Source: Nostoc sp. FACHB-973 (GTDB taxonomy: Bacteria > Cyanobacteriota > Cyanobacteriia > Cyanobacteriales > Nostocaceae). Taken from it: a DNA stretch of 64,000 nt. Below the pieces are notes generated by a model that ran no database searches, was not told the origin of the DNA, and saw only the letters and a list, made by a program, of their open reading frames with translations. Both the position numbers and the translations under genes were made by a program. The stretch is taken from assembly GCF_014698115.1 (NCBI RefSeq), contig NZ_JACJSJ010000037.1, forward strand, positions 1 to 64,000, written 5' to 3'. Below are positions 27,648 to 37,482 of the stretch, in pieces. Within the stretch, counting starts at the first letter, position 1. Every line of letters begins with the position of its first letter.

Positions 27648-27695
27648 GTCTACATCAGCACCAGATACAAACCCTTTGAAATTACGAATTATGAC

Positions 27696-28947
<1,252 letters not shown>

Positions 28948-29092
28948 TCGAATATTACTTTGATAAAATATCATTCTCTAGCTAGATTGGTTAAAGGCGG
29001 CGACAGTTGTTTTGACAACGATGTAAACTTGATGTCAGCAGCAAACCCCAAGTAATTTGTCCACCCTCAATTAATAAATTTTGTCACAGCTT

Positions 29093-30376
29093 ATGAACCC
29101 TGCCCTAACACAAATTGGGACTCAAATGTCCAACCTGACTGGCGTCAGAGCGATCATGAAGGATATTATCGAAACGTTACGATCTGGTGCAGGGCAGCAG
29201 TTTATTAATTTGAGTGCTGGTAACCCGCTGATTTTACCGGAGGTAGAACAGTTATGGCGGGATTGCACTGCACAGCTTTTAGCTAGTCCAGAATATGGTG
29301 AGGTAGTTTGTCGCTACGGGTCAAGCCAGGGCTATGCACCATTAATTGAAGCGATCGCCAATGACTTTAATAAACGCTACGGGTTAAAATTGGGCGATCG
29401 CAATATCTTTATCACCCCCGGTAGTCAAACCCTGTATTTCTACGCCGCTAATATATTCGGTGGCTACACCACCAGCGGCCAGTTAAAACAAATCGTTTTG
29501 CCTCTAAGTCCTGACTACACCGGTTACGGGGGCATCTGCTTGGAACCAAAAGCCTTAGTCGCCTACAAACCAACTCTCGATATCGATGCAGCCGGCCACC
29601 GATTTAAATATCGCCCAGACTTCAGCCAAGTGACGATTACCGAAAACACTGGTTGTGTCATCTTTTCTCGCCCCTGTAACCCCACTGGAAACGTCCTCAC
29701 TGACGACGAAGTGAAAAAGATTGCTGCCCTAGCCTCGCCCTACAATCTACCCGTCCTAATTGACTCGGCTTATGCGCCTCCCTTCCCGTCATTGAACTTT
29801 ACCGAAATGACCCCAGTGTTTGGCGATAATATTCTCCACTGCATGAGTTTATCCAAAGCAGGATTACCAGGAGAAAGGATTGGTATTGCGATCGGGGATG
29901 AAAAGTGGATTGAGGTGCTAGAGTGTTTCCAAGCAAACGCGAGTCTTCATTCTTCGCGTTATGGTCAAGCGATCGCTGCCCTAGCAATTAATTCTGGTGC
30001 CTTAGTAGAAATTTCTGAGACTGTTATTCGTCCCTTCTACCAAAATAAGTTTACCGTTTTAGAAACCAGCTTAGAACAAGCAATGCCCAAGAATTTACCT
30101 TGGTTTCTCCATCGCGGTGAAGGAGCAATTTTTGCTTGGTTGTGGTTAGAAAATTTACCCATCACTGACTGGGAATTTTACCAAGAACTTAAGCAAGTAG
30201 GTGTAATTATTGTACCTGGAAGTACCTTCTTCCCCGGTTTAAACGAAGAGTGGGCACACAAGCACCAATGCTTCCGTATCAGCCTCACCGGCAGCGATGA
30301 AGAAATTGTCACTGCTATGCAACGTTTAGCCAAAGTAGCCCAAGAAGCCTATCAACGTACCGCTGTCAGTGCGTGA
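29093..30376 (+). CDS. avtA: valine-pyruvate aminotransferase
   Basis: A 427-residue fold-type I aminotransferase. The N-terminal phrase IGTQMSNLTGVRAIMKDIIE and NLSAGNPLILPEVEQLWRD, the cofactor-binding FSRPCNPTGNVLTDDEV, and the pyridoxal-phosphate lysine in MSLSKAGLPGERIG match AvtA. It interconverts valine and alanine with their keto acids. A TTG at 29081 is open in frame, but the ATG at 29093 is the natural start. The next plus-strand gene, rimM, starts 148 bp later beyond a GAGTGAGGAGTGAGGAG repeat. Confidence 0.9.
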   Translation: MNPALTQIGTQMSNLTGVRAIMKDIIETLRSGAGQQFINLSAGNPLILPEVEQLWRDCTAQLLASPEYGEVVCRYGSSQGYAPLIEAIANDFNKRYGLKLGDRNIFITPGSQTLYFYAANIFGGYTTSGQLKQIVLPLSPDYTGYGGICLEPKALVAYKPTLDIDAAGHRFKYRPDFSQVTITENTGCVIFSRPCNPTGNVLTDDEVKKIAALASPYNLPVLIDSAYAPPFPSLNFTEMTPVFGDNILHCMSLSKAGLPGERIGIAIGDEKWIEVLECFQANASLHSSRYGQAIAALAINSGALVEISETVIRPFYQNKFTVLETSLEQAMPKNLPWFLHRGEGAIFAWLWLENLPITDWEFYQELKQVGVIIVPGSTFFPGLNEEWAHKHQCFRISLTGSDEEIVTAMQRLAKVAQEAYQRTAVSA

Positions 30377-30523
30377 GGAGTACTGTTAGCGGTAGCGGGG
30401 CGTTTAGCCCGTGCTGAGTGATAAGTGCTGAGTGAGGAGTGAGGAGTGAGGAGTTAAGAGTTATTATTCTCCCCCTACTCCTGTGCCCCCCTGCATCTTC
30501 CAATGCCCTATGCCCAATGACAA

Positions 30524-31180
30524 ATGACTAATCCAAAATCCAAAATCCAAAATCCAAAATCCGATGATTGGCTAGAAATTGGTAAGATTGTTGCACCTCA
30601 AGGATTGGCTGGGGAATTACGAGTTTATCCTGACTCGGACTTCCCTGAACGATTTGAAGTGCCAGGAAAACGTTGGTTGTTGCGTCCTGGTGAGACAGAA
30701 CCCCAACCAATCGAATTATTAGCAGGACGTTACATCAGTAATAAAAACTTGTATGTCATCAAATTAGCTGGAGTGGAAAATTGCAATCAGGCAGAGGCAT
30801 TGCGGGGTTGTAAGTTAATGGTGCCGGCAAGCGATCGCCCCCAATTGGGCGAAAATGAATATCATGTCCTCGATTTGATTGGTTTGGAAGTCTTCATGCA
30901 AGCATCTGGCGAACTCGTAGGGACGGTAGTAGACATCATCCCCGCCGGCAATGATTTGTTAGAAATAAAATTGCACCCATCTTTTAGTACTCACAAAGAA
31001 CAAACGACAAATGACACAGACGCGCCAGCGGCTTCCCGCAGGGTAGGACAAACGACAAATGACAAAAAGCAAAAGACTGTTTTGATTCCCTTTGTAGAAG
31101 CGATCGCCCCAGTGGTAGACTTACAATCTGGTCGCATTGAAATTACACCGCCACCTGGATTATTAGAAATTAATAATTAG
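30524..31180 (+). CDS. rimM: ribosome maturation factor RimM
   Basis: A 218-residue protein, longer than the usual 165-180. The RimM domain runs [20 protein letters not shown] to about residue 95, followed by the PRC-barrel ([28 protein letters not shown], then [20 protein letters not shown]). It assists 30S subunit maturation at the 16S head. Two oddities: residues 1-13 are encoded by CCAAAAT repeats just upstream of the conserved start, and residues about 156-185 are an in-frame insertion in a PRC-barrel loop, built from two 17-bp direct repeats and a palindromic unit. No other start codon lies before the conserved domain. Confidence 0.93.
   Translation: MTNPKSKIQNPKSDDWLEIGKIVAPQGLAGELRVYPDSDFPERFEVPGKRWLLRPGETEPQPIELLAGRYISNKNLYVIKLAGVENCNQAEALRGCKLMVPASDRPQLGENEYHVLDLIGLEVFMQASGELVGTVVDIIPAGNDLLEIKLHPSFSTHKEQTTNDTDAPAASRRVGQTTNDKKQKTVLIPFVEAIAPVVDLQSGRIEITPPPGLLEINN
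31000..31064 (+). repeat. 17-bp direct repeats flanking a palindromic unit inside rimM
   Basis: ACAAACGACAAATGACA occurs at 31000-31016 and 31048-31064, 48 bp apart, so in frame. Between them lies GCGCCAGCGGCTTCCCGC. In the protein this appears as QTTND twice, 16 residues apart. The repeat is usually an intergenic one, so it looks like an insertion into the gene. Confidence 0.75.
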
Positions 31181-31202
31181 TTAAAATTTTGGAGGCTGGA
31201 AA

Positions 31203-31490
31203 GTGACTCAAGCTTTACCCAAAATCGTAACTTTTGAGGAATTTCTCAAGTGGAAACCAGAGAATGAACGCTATGAATTGCACAACGGAATAATTATTAA
31301 AATGCCTCAACCTGTAGGAGACCATGAAGAGGTAACAGGATTTTTAGCCTTTGAACTGACTAGAGAATGTATCCGTTTAAATCTCCCTTACTTCATACCC
31401 AAAACAGCACTAGTCAATCCATCTGAAAATGAATCAGGTTATTTGCCAGATTTAATGTTATTGAATCGCTCTAATTTGATAAAAGCCTGA
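31203..31490 (+). pseudogene. truncated Uma2 family gene
   Basis: A 95-residue frame starting with GTG after a good ribosome binding site (GGAGG). The sequence TFEEFLKWKPENERYELHNG, GDHEEVTGFLAFELTRECIR and SGYLPDLMLLNRS matches the first half of Uma2 proteins. The family normally has about 185-200 residues; the frame stops directly after the conserved PDLML strand and the following 190 bp contain no recognisable second half. It lacks the nuclease-like core and is probably a remnant. It follows rimM by 22 bp. Confidence 0.7.
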
Positions 31491-31683
31491 AACGACCTAT
31501 TTTAGAAATTCACACCATGATTAATTTGTACAGTGCGTAAATCCTAATTGTTTGTCCAAAGCCAAGGATTTGGCCACAAAGGCTGGAAAAATTTTTCATG
31601 GGTTAGATGGCCATCATCTGGAAAATAAGTATAATTACATACTGAGCGAATCCGTCAAAATCCTTTTGTAATGGAGTGTCGAA

Positions 31684-34065
31684 ATGACATTAGCAACGAC
31701 TCCACAAACAAAGCCTTTAACAGATGAAGAATTAGGCAAGATCAATGCCTACTGGCGTGCAGCTAATTATCTTTCCGTTGGGCAAATATATCTACTCGAC
31801 AATCCGCTACTGAGAGAACCGCTAAAATTAGAACACGTCAAGCCCAGGCTTTTGGGTCACTGGGGAACAACACCAGGGCTGAACTTTATCTATGTTCACC
31901 TCAATCGGGTCATTAAAAAATATGACCTCAACACGATCTACATTGCCGGGCCTGGTCATGGAGGTCCAGGACTGGTAGCCAACACCTATCTAGAAGGTAC
32001 TTACAGCAAGTACTACCACAACATCTCCCAAGATGCTGAGGGAATGAAGAAACTCTTCAAACAATTCTCTTTCCCTGGTGGTATTCCCAGCCACGTTGCA
32101 CCGGAAACACCTGGTTCCATCCACGAAGGCGGGGAACTAGGTTATGCCCTCGTCCATGCTTACGGTGCTGCCTTCGATAACCCAGACTTGATCGTTGCTG
32201 CTGTTGTGGGTGACGGTGAAGCCGAAACAGGTGCTTTAGCGGCTAGCTGGCATTCCAACAAGTTTCTCAACCCCGTGTCTGATGGTGCGGTACTGCCAAT
32301 TCTGCACCTGAATGGGTATAAAATTGCCAATCCAACAGTATTAGCACGTATTAGCCATGAAGAATTGGAGAGTTTATTTGTAGGCTACGGCTACAAGCCA
32401 TACTTTGTAGAAGGTGACGATCCCGCAGTTGTCCACCAGCAAATGGCGGCGACTCTAGATACAGCGATCGCCGAAATTCAAAGTATCCAAAGAGAAGCCC
32501 GCGTACATGGTTTCACGGAACGTCCCCAGTGGCCGATGATTATCATGCGAACTCCCAAAGGTTGGACGGGGCCGAAGGAAGTGGATGGCAAAAAAACCGA
32601 AGGTTATTGGCGATCGCACCAAGTTCCCTTAAGCAACATCGCCAAACAGCCAGAACACCTGAAACTCCTAGAAGATTGGATGAAGAGTTACAAACCAGAA
32701 GAACTCTTCGACAGCAACGGTAAGCTAATTGAGGAATTAGCAGAACTAGCTCCCAAAGGGCATCGACGCATGGGTGACAATCCCCACGCCAACGGCGGTA
32801 TTTTGCTGCATGACCTGAAGATGCCGGACTTTCGAGACTATGCTGTAGATGTTTCTCAACCGGGGAAGGCGATCGCTGAAGCTACCAAAGTTAGTGGTAG
32901 ATTCCTCCGGGATATCATGGAATTTAACCAAGAAAGTCGCAATTTCCGCGTCTTCGGTCCCGATGAAACAGCATCCAATCGTCTGGATGCTGTGCTGGAA
33001 GTTACAGACCGGACTTGGGAAGCCGAGATTCTCCCCGAAGATGACCATCTTTCACCAGATGGTCGGGTGATGGAAATTCTCAGCGAAACTTGTTGTCAAG
33101 GATGGTTAGAAGGCTACCTCCTCACAGGTCGCCACGGCTTTTTCTCCTGTTATGAGGCCTTCATCCACATCATTGACTCCATGTTCAACCAGCACGCCAA
33201 ATGGTTGAAAACTACCATAGATATTCCCTGGCGCAGACCAATTGCTTCCCTCAATTACTTACTTTCCTCTCACGTTTGGCGACAAGACCACAACGGCTTC
33301 TCCCACCAAGACCCCGGTTTTATTGACCATGTGGTTAATAAGAAAGCAGAGATTGTTCGCGTGTATTTGCCCCCCGATGCCAACACTCTGCTATCAGTAA
33401 CAGACCATTGCTTGAGAAGCCGCAACTATGTCAACGTCATCGTTGCAGGGAAGCAACCGGCGTTGCAATACCTCAACATGGATGCAGCCGTCAAACACTG
33501 CACCAAAGGCATCGGCATTTGGGAATGGGCAAGCAACGACCAAGGCGGCGAACCAGATGTAGTACTGGGTTGTGCTGGCGATATTCCTACCTTAGAAACC
33601 TTGGCGGCGGTAGATATCTTGCGCCAGCACTTCCCTGACTTAAAGGTGCGGGTAGTGAACGTAGTCGATTTGATGACACTACAGCCAAAAACCGAACATC
33701 CCCACGGTTTGAGTGAAAAAGACTTTGATACAATTTTCACCACCGACAAACCGATCATCTTTGCGTTTCATGGCTATCCCTGGCTAATTCACCGCTTAAC
33801 CTACCGCCACACTAATCATAAAAACTTGCATGTGCGTGGCTACAAGGAAGAGGGAACCACCACCACCCCCTTTGATATGGTTGTTCTCAACGATCTCGAT
33901 CGCTTCCATCTAGTAATTGATGTCATCAATCGCGTGGAGAAACTAGGATCTAAGGCAGCTTATGTCAAACAGCAGATGCAAGATAAACTGATCGAACATA
34001 AGCACTACATTGAGAAGTACGGCGACGATATGCCGGAAATTCGTGATTGGAAGTGGCCATATTAA
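31684..34065 (+). CDS. xfp: phosphoketolase
   Basis: A 793-residue thiamine-diphosphate enzyme of the usual length. Characteristic segments: [39 protein letters not shown], the ThDP-binding [20 protein letters not shown], and the C-terminal [18 protein letters not shown]. It splits xylulose-5-phosphate or fructose-6-phosphate with phosphate into acetyl phosphate and a sugar phosphate. In cyanobacteria it acts in dark or heterotrophic carbon flow and during acetate/acetyl-CoA formation. GGAGTG ahead of the ATG is the likely ribosome binding site. The gene ends with a strong intrinsic terminator. Confidence 0.95.
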   Translation: MTLATTPQTKPLTDEELGKINAYWRAANYLSVGQIYLLDNPLLREPLKLEHVKPRLLGHWGTTPGLNFIYVHLNRVIKKYDLNTIYIAGPGHGGPGLVANTYLEGTYSKYYHNISQDAEGMKKLFKQFSFPGGIPSHVAPETPGSIHEGGELGYALVHAYGAAFDNPDLIVAAVVGDGEAETGALAASWHSNKFLNPVSDGAVLPILHLNGYKIANPTVLARISHEELESLFVGYGYKPYFVEGDDPAVVHQQMAATLDTAIAEIQSIQREARVHGFTERPQWPMIIMRTPKGWTGPKEVDGKKTEGYWRSHQVPLSNIAKQPEHLKLLEDWMKSYKPEELFDSNGKLIEELAELAPKGHRRMGDNPHANGGILLHDLKMPDFRDYAVDVSQPGKAIAEATKVSGRFLRDIMEFNQESRNFRVFGPDETASNRLDAVLEVTDRTWEAEILPEDDHLSPDGRVMEILSETCCQGWLEGYLLTGRHGFFSCYEAFIHIIDSMFNQHAKWLKTTIDIPWRRPIASLNYLLSSHVWRQDHNGFSHQDPGFIDHVVNKKAEIVRVYLPPDANTLLSVTDHCLRSRNYVNVIVAGKQPALQYLNMDAAVKHCTKGIGIWEWASNDQGGEPDVVLGCAGDIPTLETLAAVDILRQHFPDLKVRVVNVVDLMTLQPKTEHPHGLSEKDFDTIFTTDKPIIFAFHGYPWLIHRLTYRHTNHKNLHVRGYKEEGTTTTPFDMVVLNDLDRFHLVIDVINRVEKLGSKAAYVKQQMQDKLIEHKHYIEKYGDDMPEIRDWKWPY

Positions 34066-34094
34066 GTGATACGTTAGGCGATCGCTAACGACAA

Positions 34095-34126
34095 AAAACC
34101 CTAGAGACTTTTTTCTCTAGGGTTTT
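34095..34126 (+). terminator. intrinsic terminator after the phosphoketolase gene
   Basis: Arms AAAACCCTAGAGA (34095-34107) and TCTCTAGGGTTTT (34114-34126), perfectly complementary, with a six-base CTTTTT loop, 30 bp after the stop codon. The arm's own T-run supplies the tail. The A-run in front makes it potentially bidirectional. Confidence 0.85.
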
Positions 34127-34173
34127 GCTAGCAAAATGGACGAATAGAATGCTGAAAATTATAGCGTGAAAAT

Positions 34174-34536
34174 TTACTCCTGTCTTAAAGGTGGTGAATT
34201 TAAGAAACCACTACTAACGAAATATGACAAGTATTTATCTAGGAGTTTAACACCCATTGGTGGACAAACAATTGCAGAATCTGCCAATCCATTGAGGGTA
34301 TTAGGAAGACCCAAGTATGGCTGTTCTAAGTCTCCCGGAATCGCAATCACATGAGAGCTAAAATTTGGGTGATGAAGGGAATATTTTTTTAGGTTTTGTT
34401 GAATCTTTTTTAACCCTTCATGCTCGTTTGTGGAACACACCAGGCAGTATATTTTTGCTTGAGTTTGATGTAGTAGTTCATCAAGTAAAAAAGCCCTCAA
34501 AAAGCCTGTAGCTCCTGTGAGAAAAACATGACGCAA
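34174..34536 (-). pseudogene. fragment of a thioester-reductase (NAD-binding_4) domain
   Basis: The frame reads RHVFLTGATGFLRAFLLDEL, LHQTQAKIYCLVCSTN and FSSHVIAIPGDLEQPYLGLP, the start of the reductase domains that release products from NRPS/PKS lines or act in fatty acyl reduction. The Rossmann motif is GATGFL. After about residue 88 (GLADS) the sequence stops matching the family and soon ends. The front lacks a normal start (only TTG at 34536) and adjoins a MITE-like element. The fragment is therefore broken at both ends; the rest of the enzyme is missing. Confidence 0.75.
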
Positions 34537-34538
34537 TT

Positions 34539-34670
34539 CATTAGACCTCTTGCGAAAGTGCTTTTTGCACTCTCGTGGGAAAAGCGACTCATGTTAAACA
34601 GGAAGGGGAAAATACAAAACCTTTACCTTTTCCCCCTTCTTCTTTTCCCGACTTCTGCAAGAAATCTAAT
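34539..34670. mobile_element. MITE-like element, ATTAGACCTCTTGC ends
   Basis: Left end ATTAGACCTCTTGCGAAAGT and right end GACTTCTGCAAGAAATCTAA are imperfect inverted repeats; a second inner pair AAGTGC/GCACTC occurs. About 130 bp, non-coding. The right end contains the stop codon of the adjacent histidine-kinase gene, and the left end abuts the reductase fragment. A single related end lies at about 14372-14390. Confidence 0.6.
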
Positions 34671-37482
34671 AGATAGGGAGAACAATCTCAAATTCAGTTC
34701 CCTCAGTGGGTTGAGAACGCACAGTTAAAGTGCCGCGATGTTGTTGGATAATAGAGTAGCTAACAAATAACCCCAAACCTTGACCACGACCAACGGGCTT
34801 TGTGGTGAAAAATGGTTCAAAAATCCGCTCATGCAGACTTACAGGAATCGTACTATCTGTATTAGCGATCGCAATTCGTAACCATTCACGATCTATCACT
34901 CCAGTACGAATCCGAATTTCTGGGTATTTGCTGCTTTGAAGATTATCTCGAATCGCATCAATGGCATTGTTAATAATATTCAGGAAGACTTGATTTAACT
35001 GACTAGGATAGCAAGTAACTAAAGGTAGATCGCCATATTCCTTAATGACACGCACTTCGGGTTTATTTTCAGAAGCTTGTAAGCGATGTTGCAAAATTAA
35101 CAGCGTGCTTTCAATCCCACTGTGTAAATCTACAGCTTTGATTTCGGCTTCATCCAAGCGAACAAAGTTACGTAAACTTTGGACAATTTTGCTGATGCGA
35201 TCGCTACCCACTTTCATAGATTCTAAGGTTTGATTGGCATCTTCAAATAGAAAATCGAGGTCAATTTCTTCCCGCTTATCTTGAATAGCTCGACTAGGTT
35301 GGGGATATTCCTGCTCATAAAGCATCAGCAAACTCATCATGTCTGCAACATAATTTTCCGTATGGATGAGATTACCCTTGATAAAATTCACTGGATTGTT
35401 AATTTCGTGAGCAATACCAGCTACCAATTGACCGAGGGATGACATTTTCTCGCTATGAATTAATTGTCCTTGAGTTTGCTGCAATTTTTTCAAGGTTTGC
35501 TCTAAATCTTGGGCTTTTTGGTTGAGAGCTTGGGTTTTGTGTTCTACCTCTGCTTCTAGGGTGCAAGAATAGTTTTCGGTTTGTTGATACAGACGGGCAT
35601 TTTCCACAGAGATGGCGGCTTGACTAGTTAGGAGTTGGAGAATCTCAATGCGATCGCTAGTAAAAGCGCCTAAAGTTAAGTTGTTCTCTAGATACAAAAT
35701 ACCGCTGAGTTTTCCTTGGCGACTAATGGGAGTACATAAAACAGATTTGGGCTGGTGAGTGATGATGTAGCGATCGTTGGCAAATTGCACTGAATCACTC
35801 AAGTCTTCAAACACAGCCGTCTCTTGAGTTCTTGCTACTGCATAAATCAAACTTTGGGGAATTTCTGGATATTGCTCCAGGGGAATTTCTAAGGTTTTTA
35901 CCAGTTGTTGATCGGCTTGAGCTACAACTAACCATTGTTCCTCTTGGCAAAGAACTAAATGACCGATTTGGGCGCCAGCATTGGCGATCGCAATCTGCAT
36001 CAAAGTTGCCAACAGTTTCTCTAATTCAATTTCTTGAGAGATGGCTTGTGCAGCTTTCATCACCGCTTGCAAATCTAAGTATAAATTTTGGTTGCTAGAG
36101 CTTTTAGTTACACCTCTCATCAAAGTTAAGGGGATGGTTGCCGTAGATGTGATGGCAAGATTAGGCGGTTGGAGAATGGCTGTTAGTAGTTGCGGATATT
36201 GTTGTTCTAAATGGGCAATTTTCGCCTTTGCACCCCAATGGGCGTAGCAGTAGTAGGCTTGTTGCATATAGTCTGCGGCCAGCTTCTCTTTGCCCCAAGC
36301 TAGGTAGAATTTGGCGGCTAGCTCATTGCTGAGTGCTTCTTCTTGGATATAGCCGTTTTCTTTTGCCCCCTGAATGGCTTTTTCATAGTAGGTTATTGCG
36401 TCTAAATGACCCAAAATTTTTGCCCGTTCTGCTTCGACTAAATCGTATTTGTGTTGATGATTGGCGGGAGCGTGGAACGCCCACTGACTCATCAATTTCT
36501 GGTTTTCTGCAACTTTTTCTAGTGCCGATTGTTGCTCTGCTTCATTGCCATTTGAACACTTAGCCAAAAGAGCAAGGGAGTAGTAGAAATTATGTTCCGC
36601 AAACTGCAAGAAGCCAACCATGTTTCTTTGGTATTTTTCGGCTTCTTCAGCATGGATGAGTACCTGCTGATAGTCCTGAAAGATGAGTAGAAGAATCGTC
36701 TTTGCCAGATGGAGCAAGAACAGGAGAGTTCCGTTTTGAGTTTCAATTAAAATCGGCAGCATTTTTCGCTCGTCGAAACTCTCCCCAACAAGTATTAGGG
36801 GATCTTCTGCTGCTCCCATCAAATTCAACACGAGCTGACGACAAATCTGTCCGAAGTAAATTTGATACTCTTGTTTGAATTTCAACAACATATCGATGTA
36901 TTTTTGCTGTTGCTGATTCACCCGTTCCAGTGTTTCGCCGACGAAGAAAAGATAGTTGCAGTAGGAGGCGGCATTGTAACAGGCATATTCTATATCACCC
37001 ATTTCTAATCCAACCTGAATAGCTTCACGTAGAGAAGCGATCGTTTTGCGAGCGGGTTCTTGCCAGTGCCGCACAAACACATCAAAAATGTTAATCACTT
37101 TTGCATGTAATTTCCTGTCATTGAATAGCTCCAGCAATTTTAATCCTAATTGTCCAAACCGATAGCCTCTTTCAATTCCGGTTGGGCTACCACATAAAAC
37201 CAGACCATAAAAGGTGTAGCCAAATGCCGAAAATGCCGAATTGCCAAATTGAATCGATAGGTTTACTAGTGTGTAAGCAATCAGTGGTAACATATCTGGT
37301 TTAGCGTTCAAGCTGGGAGTGACCATTGCGATCGCAATTCGCATCGCTGCCAACTTCTGCGGATCGAGCATCTCTGGCAGGTTCATTAAATCCTCGATCG
37401 CTAACTCCTGTGGGGGTTCTTTAAACAGGGGTTCACCCAAAAACTCCAGCACTTGCAGACAGATGTCGATCGCTGCCAGCAT
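34666..37482 (-). CDS. C-terminal part of a serine/threonine kinase-histidine kinase hybrid (GAF, HisKA, HATPase), split by frameshift
   Basis: A 938-residue frame. Residues 1-440 are helical repeats of the predicted regulatory region of the HstK-type proteins; 475-640 is a GAF domain (LLATLMQIAIANAGAQIGHL, VLCTPISRQGKLSGILYLEN); a coiled coil follows (645-690); then the phosphoacceptor MSSLGQLVAGIAHEINNPVN and an HATPase domain (LNQVFLNIINNAIDAI, GRGQGLGLFVSYSIIQQH). The first ATG lies inside the overlap with the upstream kinase frame (37401-37482). In-frame sequence before it reads NEQNQ, the expected continuation, showing that both frames once formed one protein. The stop codon lies within a MITE end. 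It may now be made separately or not at all. Confidence 0.8.
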   Translation of the reverse strand: MLAAIDICLQVLEFLGEPLFKEPPQELAIEDLMNLPEMLDPQKLAAMRIAIAMVTPSLNAKPDMLPLIAYTLVNLSIQFGNSAFSAFGYTFYGLVLCGSPTGIERGYRFGQLGLKLLELFNDRKLHAKVINIFDVFVRHWQEPARKTIASLREAIQVGLEMGDIEYACYNAASYCNYLFFVGETLERVNQQQQKYIDMLLKFKQEYQIYFGQICRQLVLNLMGAAEDPLILVGESFDERKMLPILIETQNGTLLFLLHLAKTILLLIFQDYQQVLIHAEEAEKYQRNMVGFLQFAEHNFYYSLALLAKCSNGNEAEQQSALEKVAENQKLMSQWAFHAPANHQHKYDLVEAERAKILGHLDAITYYEKAIQGAKENGYIQEEALSNELAAKFYLAWGKEKLAADYMQQAYYCYAHWGAKAKIAHLEQQYPQLLTAILQPPNLAITSTATIPLTLMRGVTKSSSNQNLYLDLQAVMKAAQAISQEIELEKLLATLMQIAIANAGAQIGHLVLCQEEQWLVVAQADQQLVKTLEIPLEQYPEIPQSLIYAVARTQETAVFEDLSDSVQFANDRYIITHQPKSVLCTPISRQGKLSGILYLENNLTLGAFTSDRIEILQLLTSQAAISVENARLYQQTENYSCTLEAEVEHKTQALNQKAQDLEQTLKKLQQTQGQLIHSEKMSSLGQLVAGIAHEINNPVNFIKGNLIHTENYVADMMSLLMLYEQEYPQPSRAIQDKREEIDLDFLFEDANQTLESMKVGSDRISKIVQSLRNFVRLDEAEIKAVDLHSGIESTLLILQHRLQASENKPEVRVIKEYGDLPLVTCYPSQLNQVFLNIINNAIDAIRDNLQSSKYPEIRIRTGVIDREWLRIAIANTDSTIPVSLHERIFEPFFTTKPVGRGQGLGLFVSYSIIQQHRGTLTVRSQPTEGTEFEIVLPIY

